From positions 1 through 5,878 of the forward strand of contig DAHVFI010000222.1 in assembly GCA_027317045.1 (NCBI GenBank): a stretch of 5,878 nucleotides of DNA, in the 5' to 3' direction. This document shows, piece after piece, positions 1 to 5,878 of this stretch. The notes under the pieces were generated by a model. That model saw only the letters and a list, made by a program, of their open reading frames with translations. It ran no database searches and had not been told where the DNA came from. Source of the DNA: Gammaproteobacteria bacterium (GTDB taxonomy: Bacteria; Pseudomonadota; Gammaproteobacteria; Natronospirales; REEB76). The translations under genes and the position numbers were made by a program. The stretch's first letter is position 1, and each line of letters begins with the position of its first letter.

Positions 1-500
1 ATGTCCACTAGTGCCGTGCCGCTGCCGAGCATGCCGATGCGGGCAGCCGCTGCATAGGACAGATCGATGATGCGATTCTTCACGAACGGTCCACGATCGT
101 TCACTTTTACAATCACGCTTTTGTCGTTTTCCAGATTAACGACGCGCACGTAACAGGGTAGCGGCAGCACCTTGCTGGCGGCGGTCATGGAATACATGTC
201 GTAGGTTTCGCCGTCGGCGGTGCGCCCGCCATGGAATTTGCTGCCATACCAGGAAGCAATGCCGCGCTCATGGTAATCCACGCAGCTGGGCAGCACATGA
301 TAGGTTTGGTCATCGACTCTATAGGATGGTGGATTGCCGTAGGGACTTTTGGGTTGGTAACGTGGTACCGCATTCGGAATCTGGGAAACGTTCACCGGGT
401 AAGCTGGGCCATGATCTTGGGTGGGAAACTGGGCGCAGGCCGTCATGAAAAAAACTGTCGCCGTCATCGTCAAGGCTGCGGATAAATTAGGGCGGCGCAT
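1..500 (-). CDS. rlpA: RlpA family septal-ring lytic transglycosylase lipoprotein, 3' end cut by window edge
   Basis: RlpA proteins are outer-membrane lipoproteins with a double-psi beta-barrel; the Pseudomonas aeruginosa protein cleaves naked glycan strands at the septum. I translated 166 residues and the frame stays open to the window edge. Start: ATG at 500-498, supported by GGAAGGA four bases upstream. Residues 1-22 look like a lipoprotein signal (MRRPNL, hydrophobic run, then MTAC with Cys22); Met at -3 is less usual than Leu, and Ala after Cys fits the outer membrane. The barrel covers about residues 79-166: RGIASWYGSKFHGGRTADGE, TAASKVLPLP, VNDRGPF, RIIDLSYAAAARIG. The expected catalytic acid is Glu98. 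The His expected in TAAH is Ser109 here. A C-terminal SPOR domain, if present, lies outside the window. The gene overlaps mltB by 14 nt, so the two are probably co-transcribed. Family assignment is secure; activity is not. Confidence 0.95.
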   Translation of the reverse strand, partial: MRRPNLSAALTMTATVFFMTACAQFPTQDHGPAYPVNVSQIPNAVPRYQPKSPYGNPPSYRVDDQTYHVLPSCVDYHERGIASWYGSKFHGGRTADGETYDMYSMTAASKVLPLPCYVRVVNLENDKSVIVKVNDRGPFVKNRIIDLSYAAAARIGMLGSGTALVD

Positions 501-1551
501 TGTGTCCTTCCAGAGCACGCGCTTCGGCGATGCGCACACTCAGATCGAATACCGCCATGGCGTAGAGCGGACTCCTGTTGTATTGGGTAATGACCCGGAA
601 ATTATTAAGCCCCACCCAGTATTGAATGCCGTGTTCCAGTTGCAGCGGTACCAGTATCGCCGGCGTGTCACCCGCGAGACCCGCGCTCAAAACCACTCCC
701 TGCTGGCGCAAAGCGCCGATGCTGGTGGCGGTGAACGTTGGCGGCACAGTCTTTCCCGCCGGTACCGCCGCCGGCACTGCCACCAACCCGCCCGGCTGCC
801 AGCCGTGGATATGGAAATAATTGGCTACACTGCCGGTGATGTCCCCCCAATTGTCCCAGATATCCGGGTGGCCGCCGCTGTCAGAGGTCACTGCGTACTG
901 GCGATAGCTGTCTGGCATGAATTGCGGCACACCCATGGCGCCGGCGTAGGAACCTGTGAGGGACCGGGCATCGAAGGATTGTTCGCGACACAGCAGCAGG
1001 TATTGCTCCAACTCATCCTGGAAAAACACGGCCCGCGGTGGATAGTCGAAGGCCAGGGTGGTGAGCGCGTCCAGTACCGGATAACCACCTTTCTGACGAC
1101 CGTAGAAACTCTCCACGCCCAGAATGGCAACGATAACGGACGCCGGTACGCCGTAGTGCTGTTGCGCTTTGGTCAGATCTTGTGCGTGCATATCCCAGAA
1201 ACCGATACCGGCGTTGATGCGCGCGTCGTTCACAAACAATGACTTGTATTGATACCAGGGTTTGGATTCATAGGGTTTGGCGATGGCCGCGAGAATAGCA
1301 TCGCGCCTGCGTGCAGTGGCCAGGGTTTTCTCAAGCCATTGCTTGTCGAAACCATCCCGTTGCACCAGACGGGTGATGAACATTTGCACGTCCGGACGCG
1401 CGGTATAACCCTGTGTGGCTGGTTGAGTCTGTCTTTGTGCGTTGGCCCGTAACCCGGCCGGAGCCGGTTTTACGTTGTGTGTACAAGCACTGATCAGGCA
1501 GCCCGTGGTGATGAGCAGGAAGGTGAACAGGTAATGGGCCGGCCGGATCAC
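487..1551 (-). CDS. mltB: Membrane-bound lytic murein transglycosylase B (GH103 family)
   Basis: MltB cleaves the MurNAc-GlcNAc bond of peptidoglycan non-hydrolytically, leaving 1,6-anhydro ends, while anchored to the outer membrane. The protein has 354 residues, close to E. coli MltB. Start: GTG at 1551-1549, with no clear Shine-Dalgarno; the next Met is residue 57, so only this start gives the signal peptide (residues 1-22, lipobox ISAC, Cys23). Cys18 (TTGC) is a weaker alternative. Thr after Cys23 fits outer-membrane sorting. Family segments: RINAGIGFWDMH (111-122), AILGVESFYG with catalytic Glu147 (E. coli Glu162), AGAMGVPQFMPDSYRQYAV (203-221), WDNWGDITGSVANYFHIHGW (232-251), and YWVGLNNFRVITQYNRSPLY (311-330) near the C-terminus. 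The EF-hand-like loop after QYAV is degraded, with Thr222 in place of the first Asp. The start overlaps the rodA stop by 4 nt (GTGA), suggesting translational coupling. Downstream, rlpA supplies a second hydrolase. Confidence 0.97.
   Translation of the reverse strand: MIRPAHYLFTFLLITTGCLISACTHNVKPAPAGLRANAQRQTQPATQGYTARPDVQMFITRLVQRDGFDKQWLEKTLATARRRDAILAAIAKPYESKPWYQYKSLFVNDARINAGIGFWDMHAQDLTKAQQHYGVPASVIVAILGVESFYGRQKGGYPVLDALTTLAFDYPPRAVFFQDELEQYLLLCREQSFDARSLTGSYAGAMGVPQFMPDSYRQYAVTSDSGGHPDIWDNWGDITGSVANYFHIHGWQPGGLVAVPAAVPAGKTVPPTFTATSIGALRQQGVVLSAGLAGDTPAILVPLQLEHGIQYWVGLNNFRVITQYNRSPLYAMAVFDLSVRIAEARALEGHNAPP
505..511 (-). promoter_or_regulatory. Shine-Dalgarno sequence for rlpA
   Basis: GGAAGGA read on the minus strand, followed by CACA and then ATG at 500. 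It lies inside the last codons of mltB. It favours this start over the in-frame ATGs at 467 and 446, which would remove most or all of the lipoprotein signal. Confidence 0.75.
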
Positions 1552-2684
1552 GATGCCACGAGCTTGCGGTGGGAATGGATGCTCATGAGCACACCGAAGC
1601 CGGCCATGAGCGTCACCAGGGAACTTCCGCCGTAACTTACCAGTGGCAAGGGCACGCCCACCACCGGTAGGATGCCTGACACCATACCGCTGTTGATGAA
1701 GACGTAAGTGAACAGCGCCATGCTCAGCGCACCGCCCAAGAGCCGCGAGTACGTATCCTGGGCACGCAGCGCGATGATCAGCGAGCGCGCGATGATGAAG
1801 CCGTAGAGCGCCAGCACCGCCAGCGCACCGATGAAACCGAACTGTTCCCCCAAAACCGCGTAGATGAAGTCCGTGGAGCTTTCCGGCAGGAAATCAAGTT
1901 GCGACTGGCTGCCATGCAACCAACCTTTGCCGAACATGCCGCCGGAACCGATGGCGATCTGCGACTGGATAATATGGTAGCCGGCTCCCAGCGGATCGCG
2001 CTGTGGATTCAGGAAAATCAGCACGCGTTCGCGCTGATAAGCGTGCATGAAGTGCCACAGAATAGGCGTAACGATAGCCAAGGCCACCACCAATAACAGG
2101 ATGACCCGCCAGCGCAGTCCTGCCAGGAACGCGCTGAAGGCGCCGGCGCTGAGGATCAGCAGCGCCGTGCCCAGGTCGGGCTCGATGGCGACCAGCAGCA
2201 CCGGGATAAAAATCATGGCGGCCAGCGGCAACAGCTGTTTCCAGTTGGGTGGCAATGGCTTTTCATGCAGATACCAGGCCACCATCATGGGTACGGCAAT
2301 CTTCATGATTTCCGACGGTTGGAAGCGCACGAAGCCGAAACCCAGCCAGCGTTGCGCGCCACGGCCGATGTGGCCCGAATGCAGCGTGAACAGCAATAGC
2401 ATCAGGCCCAGGGCGAATAGCCACGGTGACCACAGGCGCAAAAACTGCGGCGATATCTGCGCCACCGCCAGCAGCACCACAAACGACAAGGCCAGGCGTA
2501 TTGCCTGCCGGTATACCATGCCGGCATCTTCGTTGCTGGCACCGTAAAGAATGGCCAGACCCATGAGCGCCAGTACCGCCACCGCCAGCAGTAGCGGTCC
2601 GTCCAGATTCAGGCGACGCAACAACCGTTCGCCGAAGGTCAGGTCTCCGCGCGCGGGGGAAAAAGCGAAGTCGCTAAAAGTCAT
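1548..2684 (-). CDS. rodA: RodA, SEDS-family peptidoglycan glycosyltransferase of the elongasome
   Basis: RodA (MrdB) is the inner-membrane polymerase that builds glycan strands from lipid II during side-wall growth, paired with PBP2. At 378 residues it matches the family, and hydrophobic runs throughout fit about ten membrane segments. Family motifs in order: GAQRWLGFGFVRFQPSEIMK (109-128), EPDLGTALL (168-176, Asp170 corresponding to E. coli Asp159), QRERVLIFLNPQRDPLGAGY (217-236), HIIQSQIAIGSGGMFGKGWL (237-256), FLPESSTDFIYAVLGE (265-280), with catalytic Asp272 (E. coli Asp262), and SGILPVVGVPLPLVSYGGSS (336-355). The C-terminus MSIHSHRK is typical. ATG at 2684-2682 overlaps the mrdA stop as ATGA; upstream GGCGGTG (2687-2693) is one base from a good Shine-Dalgarno sequence. 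The soluble N-terminal tail (about 28 residues) seems somewhat long. FtsW is excluded by similarity and by position after PBP2. Confidence 0.98.
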   Translation of the reverse strand: MTFSDFAFSPARGDLTFGERLLRRLNLDGPLLLAVAVLALMGLAILYGASNEDAGMVYRQAIRLALSFVVLLAVAQISPQFLRLWSPWLFALGLMLLLFTLHSGHIGRGAQRWLGFGFVRFQPSEIMKIAVPMMVAWYLHEKPLPPNWKQLLPLAAMIFIPVLLVAIEPDLGTALLILSAGAFSAFLAGLRWRVILLLVVALAIVTPILWHFMHAYQRERVLIFLNPQRDPLGAGYHIIQSQIAIGSGGMFGKGWLHGSQSQLDFLPESSTDFIYAVLGEQFGFIGALAVLALYGFIIARSLIIALRAQDTYSRLLGGALSMALFTYVFINSGMVSGILPVVGVPLPLVSYGGSSLVTLMAGFGVLMSIHSHRKLVAS

Positions 2685-4555
2685 GGCACCGCCACTTTGC
2701 CACCGGCTTGCTGCAGAAGATAGGCGTCCATCACCTTACGCGCGATAGGGGCGGCGGTGGAAGCACCGCCGCCGCCATGTTCCGCCACCACCGCCACGGC
2801 AATACGTGGATTGTCTACCGGCGCGAAAGCGATGAACACAGCGTTGTCGCGCAGCTGCCGGGGGATGTCGGATTCATCCTGTTCGCCGAAGACCCCCAGA
2901 CGTTTGCGATACACCTGGGCGGTGCCGGTCTTGCCAGCGATACTGTATTGGGCGCCGACACCGATGGAGTGAGCGGTACCCTGCCAAGTGGCCACCACAT
3001 TTTTCATGGCTTGGACCACGATTTTCCAGGCGTTTGGATTGGATTCCTGTACTGCCGGCAAAGCTCGCGGCGTGGTGTCGCTGATGATGCCAGACAGCGG
3101 GTTGCCGATGGCATGCAGCAGGTGTGGCACGAAGCGCTCGCCGTGCATGGAAATGGCGGCCGCACCGTCGGCCAGTTGCAGGGGTGTCACCAGTAAATAG
3201 CCCTGACCGATGCCGACGATGACCAAATCGCCCAGATACCATGGCGCATGCAGAATTTTGCGTTTCCATTCGGGCGAAGGCACTACACCGTCGCGCTCAC
3301 CCATGAGGTCGATGCCGGTGGGCTCTCCGAAGCCGAGCTGCGTAGTCAGATACTCATGAATGCGGTCAATGCCAAGCTTGAGCGCCACGGTATAGAAATA
3401 CACGTCGCAGGACTGGGTGATGGCATTCGGCAGGTCAATTTCGCCGTGACCGCCGCGTTTCCAGTCGCGATACGGATTGGGGTTGCTGGGAAGATAGAAA
3501 TAGCCGGGACAAAGCAAGTTCTTGAACGGATTCACCACGCCGTAATTCAGCGCCGCCAGGGCCAGGAATGGCTTGATGGTGGAACCGGGCGGGTATTGAC
3601 CGCGTAAGGCGCGGTTGAAGAGCGGCTGACTGGGGCTGGTATTGAGCTTGGCGAAGTCGCCGGAGCTTATGCCGCCAACAAACTGATTGGGATCGAAGGT
3701 CGGGGTGCTCACCAGCGCCAGCACTTCGCCGTTGCGGGGGTTAATGGCCACCACTGCGCCGTTATAGTCGCCGAGCGCTTTTTCCGCCGCTACCTGCAGG
3801 CGTACATCAATGCTCAGGTACAGGTTGCTTCCCGGCACCGGCGGGGTGTAAGACACCACCCGCACCACGCGGCCCTGGGCGTCGGTTTCCACTTGGCGGG
3901 TGCCCATGGAACCGTGCAGCAGACTTTCATAAGATCCCTCAATGCCGATCTTGCCTACCTGCGAGGTATTGGTGTATTCCGCCGGATCCAGGTTCGCGAG
4001 CTCCCCGGGGCTGATGATGCCGGTGTAGCCCACCACATGCGCGGTGACCTGGCCCAACGGGTAATAGCGTGCGAGCGTGGCGCGGATATCCACACCTGGG
4101 AAATTCTGGCGATCCACGGCGAAACGCGCAACCTCGGTATCGGAAAGGGTGGTTCGCAGCGGTAGCGGCTGAAACGGTTTCTTGGTTTTGAGCAGATCAT
4201 AAAACTGCTTTAGATCCTGGGGGCGGATGTCCACAATCTTGCTCAGGGCCGCGATGGTGGCATGCAAATCCGGTACCTGCTCCGGGACGATGTCCAGCTC
4301 GTAACTGGGCTGATTCTCGGCCAGCAGCACCCCATTGCGGTCGTAGATCAACCCGCGCGGCGGCGTCACCGGTTCGGTACGCAGCCGGTTGCCCTCGGCC
4401 AGGGTCACGTAATGAGAGTGGTTGATGATCTGCAAATAGAAAAGCCGCGTTGCCACCGCCAGTAATAGCAGCAGTCCGATGACGGCAACGATGATGATGC
4501 GTGTCGTGAACTGGTGGAGTTCAAGCCACTCATTGCGGATGCGGATGCGCGCCAT
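2681..4555 (-). CDS. mrdA: Penicillin-binding protein 2, elongation-specific transpeptidase
   Basis: PBP2 cross-links peptidoglycan stems made by RodA and activates RodA; it acts in the periplasm, anchored by one membrane helix. It has 624 residues, normal for the family. Order: cytoplasmic N-terminus, membrane helix about 19-42, pedestal domain (TPPRGLIYDRNGVLLAENQP, 64-83; YYPLGQVTAHVVGYTG, 164-179), then the transpeptidase domain from about 245. Active-site motifs: STIK with nucleophile Ser325, SCD 382-384, KTG 542-544. The GDLVIVGIGQGYLLVTPLQ segment (442-460) and the C-terminal EHGGGGAS segment (592-599) are also family-typical. Cys349, Asp364, His370 and Cys383 fall where a structural zinc site has been described in PBP2. 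ATG at 4555 is preceded by TCC and an in-frame TAA, so no longer start is possible. No Shine-Dalgarno is visible directly before it. The gap to mreD is 29 nt; the stop overlaps rodA. Confidence 0.98.
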   Translation of the reverse strand: MARIRIRNEWLELHQFTTRIIIVAVIGLLLLLAVATRLFYLQIINHSHYVTLAEGNRLRTEPVTPPRGLIYDRNGVLLAENQPSYELDIVPEQVPDLHATIAALSKIVDIRPQDLKQFYDLLKTKKPFQPLPLRTTLSDTEVARFAVDRQNFPGVDIRATLARYYPLGQVTAHVVGYTGIISPGELANLDPAEYTNTSQVGKIGIEGSYESLLHGSMGTRQVETDAQGRVVRVVSYTPPVPGSNLYLSIDVRLQVAAEKALGDYNGAVVAINPRNGEVLALVSTPTFDPNQFVGGISSGDFAKLNTSPSQPLFNRALRGQYPPGSTIKPFLALAALNYGVVNPFKNLLCPGYFYLPSNPNPYRDWKRGGHGEIDLPNAITQSCDVYFYTVALKLGIDRIHEYLTTQLGFGEPTGIDLMGERDGVVPSPEWKRKILHAPWYLGDLVIVGIGQGYLLVTPLQLADGAAAISMHGERFVPHLLHAIGNPLSGIISDTTPRALPAVQESNPNAWKIVVQAMKNVVATWQGTAHSIGVGAQYSIAGKTGTAQVYRKRLGVFGEQDESDIPRQLRDNAVFIAFAPVDNPRIAVAVVAEHGGGGASTAAPIARKVMDAYLLQQAGGKVAVP

Positions 4556-4558
4556 GGA

Positions 4559-4585
4559 TTAAGGATCTATGAATTTGGCGGTCAT
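4559..4585 (-). other. 8-codon minicistron between mreD and mrdA, in frame with mrdA
   Basis: The mreD stop TGA shares its last base with an ATG (TGATG, 4587-4583) that opens the short frame MTAKFIDP and ends in TAA at 4561-4559, one codon before the mrdA ATG. AGGTGA at 4590-4595, inside the end of mreD, is well placed to serve this ATG, whereas mrdA has no visible ribosome binding site. It could deliver ribosomes to mrdA by termination-reinitiation, or be the remnant of a longer mrdA N-terminus. Product and expression are unproven. Confidence 0.35.
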
Positions 4586-5076
4586 CAGCTCACCTGATAG
4601 CGTTGCTGCAACGCACTCAGCAACTGCATCATCCATGGCCACAGGAGCGTGGTAATCAGCACCGGCATCCAGCGCAGCAGTGAGCCCTGGGTATAGCCCA
4701 GCATGCCGTCCACCCAGAAAAGCACGAAGGTATAGAGCAGCATCAGGCTCAGTACCACCAGTGTCTGCTGCCACCAGGGGTACACACGGATCTGCAAATG
4801 CAGTTTGAGGGTAACCCATGCTACCAGCAGCAGCGCCAGCGCATGTTCGCCCAATAGACTGCCGGTGAGCGAATCCATCAGGATGCCGACCACGAAAGTG
4901 ACCAACAAACCCACCCGGTGCGGCAGGAACAGGCACCAGTAAACCGTGATCAGCACTAACCATGCCGGACGGAAAGGTTCTGCCCAGTCCGGCAGCGGCC
5001 AGATACTGAGCAACAATGCCGCCACATAGGTGACCACGATGACCCAATTGGCGCGGCGCCGGATCGGATTCCTCAT
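4585..5076 (-). CDS. mreD: MreD, rod shape-determining inner-membrane protein
   Basis: MreD is a small polytopic inner-membrane protein of the elongasome that works with MreC to control PBP2-RodA. It has 163 residues, the usual MreD length. After a basic start (MRNPIRRR) come about five or six hydrophobic segments, roughly 11-29, 37-52, 55-75, 80-92, 103-122 and 133-150. The segment RPAWLVLITVYWCLFLPHRV (36-55), followed by GILMDSLTGSLLGEHALAL (64-82), is the recognisable MreD core. MreD is weakly conserved overall, so position between mreC and mrdA carries much of the assignment. ATG at 5076 overlaps the mreC stop as ATGA. GAAGG at 5082-5086, five bases upstream and inside mreC, is a plausible ribosome binding site. 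Confidence 0.95.
   Translation of the reverse strand: MRNPIRRRANWVIVVTYVAALLLSIWPLPDWAEPFRPAWLVLITVYWCLFLPHRVGLLVTFVVGILMDSLTGSLLGEHALALLLVAWVTLKLHLQIRVYPWWQQTLVVLSLMLLYTFVLFWVDGMLGYTQGSLLRWMPVLITTLLWPWMMQLLSALQQRYQVS
4590..4595 (-). promoter_or_regulatory. Shine-Dalgarno-like sequence at the mreD end
   Basis: AGGTGA on the minus strand, followed by GCTG and then the ATG at 4585. It matches the 3' part of the full anti-Shine-Dalgarno complement. It lies about 34 bases before the mrdA ATG, too far to serve that start directly. Confidence 0.4.
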
Positions 5077-5878
5077 CGCGGCCTTCGCCTCGAGGGTTTT
5101 TTCGTGCTGCGCACCTTCGGTTTCGGCACCGGTGCAGATGCCACTGCGGGGAAATACAGCAGAACGTCATGACCGCGATCCAGATCCGCCATCGGTTGTG
5201 CGGTCACGCTGGCAAACGGCTCCGCCGGATTCCGGTGCACGTGTGTAATGACCGCCACCGGGTAACCGGCTGGATAGTGCCCATCAAGACCGGAAGTGAC
5301 CAGCAGATCGCCAGGTTTTACGTCGGCGTTATTGGCCAAATACGGCAATGACAGGGTATCCACATCGGCGCCACCGATGGCAAGGGTACGCAGGCTGGTG
5401 CGGTTGACCTGCACCTGGATAGCCTGGCTTGGATCGGTGATGAGCGCCACCTCGGAAGAAACCGGCCCCACCTGGATGACCTGGCCGATGATGCCACGGG
5501 CATCCAGCAGCGTTTGCCCCTCATACACACCAGCATCCGCACCCTTGTCAATGACGATCATGTGCCGGAATGGGTCCATGTCCGCTGCCAATAATGTGGC
5601 CAGTACCACATGGCCGCTCAACTTGGCGCCGGCCTGCAACAGTTTGCGCAGGCGCGCATTTTCCTGTTCCAGTGCGGCTGTTTGTTGCAACTGCACCGAA
5701 TCCATGAGCAGTTCCTGTTTGAGGCGGGTGTTTTCTTCCACCAGCGCGGTATGCATGGCAAGTTTCTCTTGTGCCCAGCCGGCCAGGGCATAAGGAGCAT
5801 TCACCGCGGCTTGTACCGGATACACCAATGTGGATAGGGCCGCATGGATTTTTTGCAGATGGCCGCGCTGATGATCAT
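5073..5878 (-). CDS. mreC: MreC, rod shape-determining protein, 5' end cut by window edge
   Basis: MreC is a periplasmic, membrane-anchored scaffold that binds PBP2 and activates the PBP2-RodA synthase. 267 residues are visible and the frame is open to the right edge. A TTG at 5828 could be taken for a start, but the residues before it (DHQRGHLQKIHAALST) continue the normal MreC N-terminal region, so the true start and the transmembrane helix lie outside. A coiled coil covers visible residues about 36-84 (EENTRLKQEL, LEQENARLRKLL). The beta domain follows: DMDPFRHMIVIDKGADAGVY (99-118), LLDARGIIGQVIQVGPVSSE (124-143), ITDPSQAIQVQVNR (146-159), LPYLANNADVKPGDLLVTSG (177-196), YPAGYP (201-206). 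It ends in a basic, proline-containing tail (KPKVRSTKKPSRRRPR). Its stop overlaps mreD by 4 nt. mreB is expected just upstream, by inference. Confidence 0.97.
   Translation of the reverse strand, partial: DHQRGHLQKIHAALSTLVYPVQAAVNAPYALAGWAQEKLAMHTALVEENTRLKQELLMDSVQLQQTAALEQENARLRKLLQAGAKLSGHVVLATLLAADMDPFRHMIVIDKGADAGVYEGQTLLDARGIIGQVIQVGPVSSEVALITDPSQAIQVQVNRTSLRTLAIGGADVDTLSLPYLANNADVKPGDLLVTSGLDGHYPAGYPVAVITHVHRNPAEPFASVTAQPMADLDRGHDVLLYFPAVASAPVPKPKVRSTKKPSRRRPR
5082..5086 (-). promoter_or_regulatory. Shine-Dalgarno sequence for mreD
   Basis: GAAGG on the minus strand, five bases (CCGCG) before the mreD ATG at 5076. It is embedded in the codons for the basic C-terminal tail of MreC. 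Confidence 0.6.

Noticed and set aside
421..1242. Open frame of 273 codons on the plus strand, antisense to mltB and the start of rlpA.
   Set aside because: It lies opposite a clearly coding mltB. Its protein is rich in Arg and His, shows no domain I recognise, and fits the stop-poor antisense frame of a GC-rich gene.
1851..1889. RodA has PESSTDFIY where E. coli has PERHTDFIF around the catalytic Asp.
   Set aside because: Asp272 and the flanking PE and TDFI are kept; from memory the two residues before TDF vary among RodA proteins, so I do not consider this unusual.
2047..2547. Open frame of 166 codons on the plus strand, antisense to rodA.
   Set aside because: A shadow of the highly conserved rodA; low-complexity composition with no recognisable motif and no convincing ribosome binding site.
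4559..5170. Open frame of 203 codons on the minus strand overlapping mreD and the end of mreC.
   Set aside because: Out of frame with both. The mreD frame gives the expected membrane segments; this one gives Gly/Ala/Arg-rich sequence. Only its last eight codons are of interest, as the minicistron.
5826..5828. TTG as the start codon of mreC.
   Set aside because: The frame continues upstream to the window edge with residues typical of MreC (DHQRGHL and on), and starting here would remove the membrane anchor.
5871..5878. Palindrome ATGATCAT at the right edge.
   Set aside because: Eight bases, no repeat elsewhere that I noticed, and it lies in mreC coding sequence; expected by chance.

Overview
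The window is a compact stretch of the cell-elongation (rod-shape) gene cluster of a Gram-negative bacterium. Every supported gene is on the minus strand, so transcription runs from the right edge to the left: mreC (5' end missing), mreD, mrdA (PBP2), rodA/mrdB, mltB, rlpA (3' end missing). Outer-membrane-type lipoprotein murein hydrolases, the MreC/MreD/PBP2/RodA protein types and a GC-rich composition all point to Proteobacteria. RodA and MltB closely resemble my memory of their gammaproteobacterial counterparts (for example the RodA C-terminus MSIHSHRK and the MltB segment AGAMGVPQFMPDSY). A non-enteric gammaproteobacterium is my best guess; a betaproteobacterium is not excluded.

Layout, in order of transcription. 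5878-5073: MreC without its first residues. 5076-4585: MreD. 4555-2681: PBP2, the elongation transpeptidase. 2684-1548: RodA, its SEDS glycosyltransferase partner. 1551-487: MltB, a lipoprotein lytic transglycosylase. 500-1: RlpA, a second lipoprotein lytic-transglycosylase-type protein that runs off the left edge. Neighbours overlap by 4 nt (mreC/mreD, mrdA/rodA, rodA/mltB) or 14 nt (mltB/rlpA). The only gap is 29 nt between mreD and mrdA, and most of it is an 8-codon reading frame with its own Shine-Dalgarno-like sequence. I see no internal promoter or terminator, no RNA gene, repeat, CRISPR array or mobile element, and no gene-free stretch longer than 29 nt. The layout suggests one polycistronic mRNA with translational coupling.

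Functionally, MreC and MreD link the MreB cytoskeleton (probably encoded just beyond the right edge) to the PBP2-RodA synthase. RodA polymerises glycan strands and PBP2 cross-links them. MltB and RlpA cleave glycan at the outer-membrane side, so synthesis and opening of the wall are encoded together.

This is a conserved housekeeping region and I found no new system. The points worth checking are at residue level: RlpA has Ser where the family's catalytic His is expected; PBP2 has a Cys/Asp/His/Cys set matching a described zinc site, with Cys replacing one Asp; MltB has a degraded EF-hand-like loop; and the in-frame minicistron precedes mrdA, which lacks a recognisable ribosome binding site of its own.
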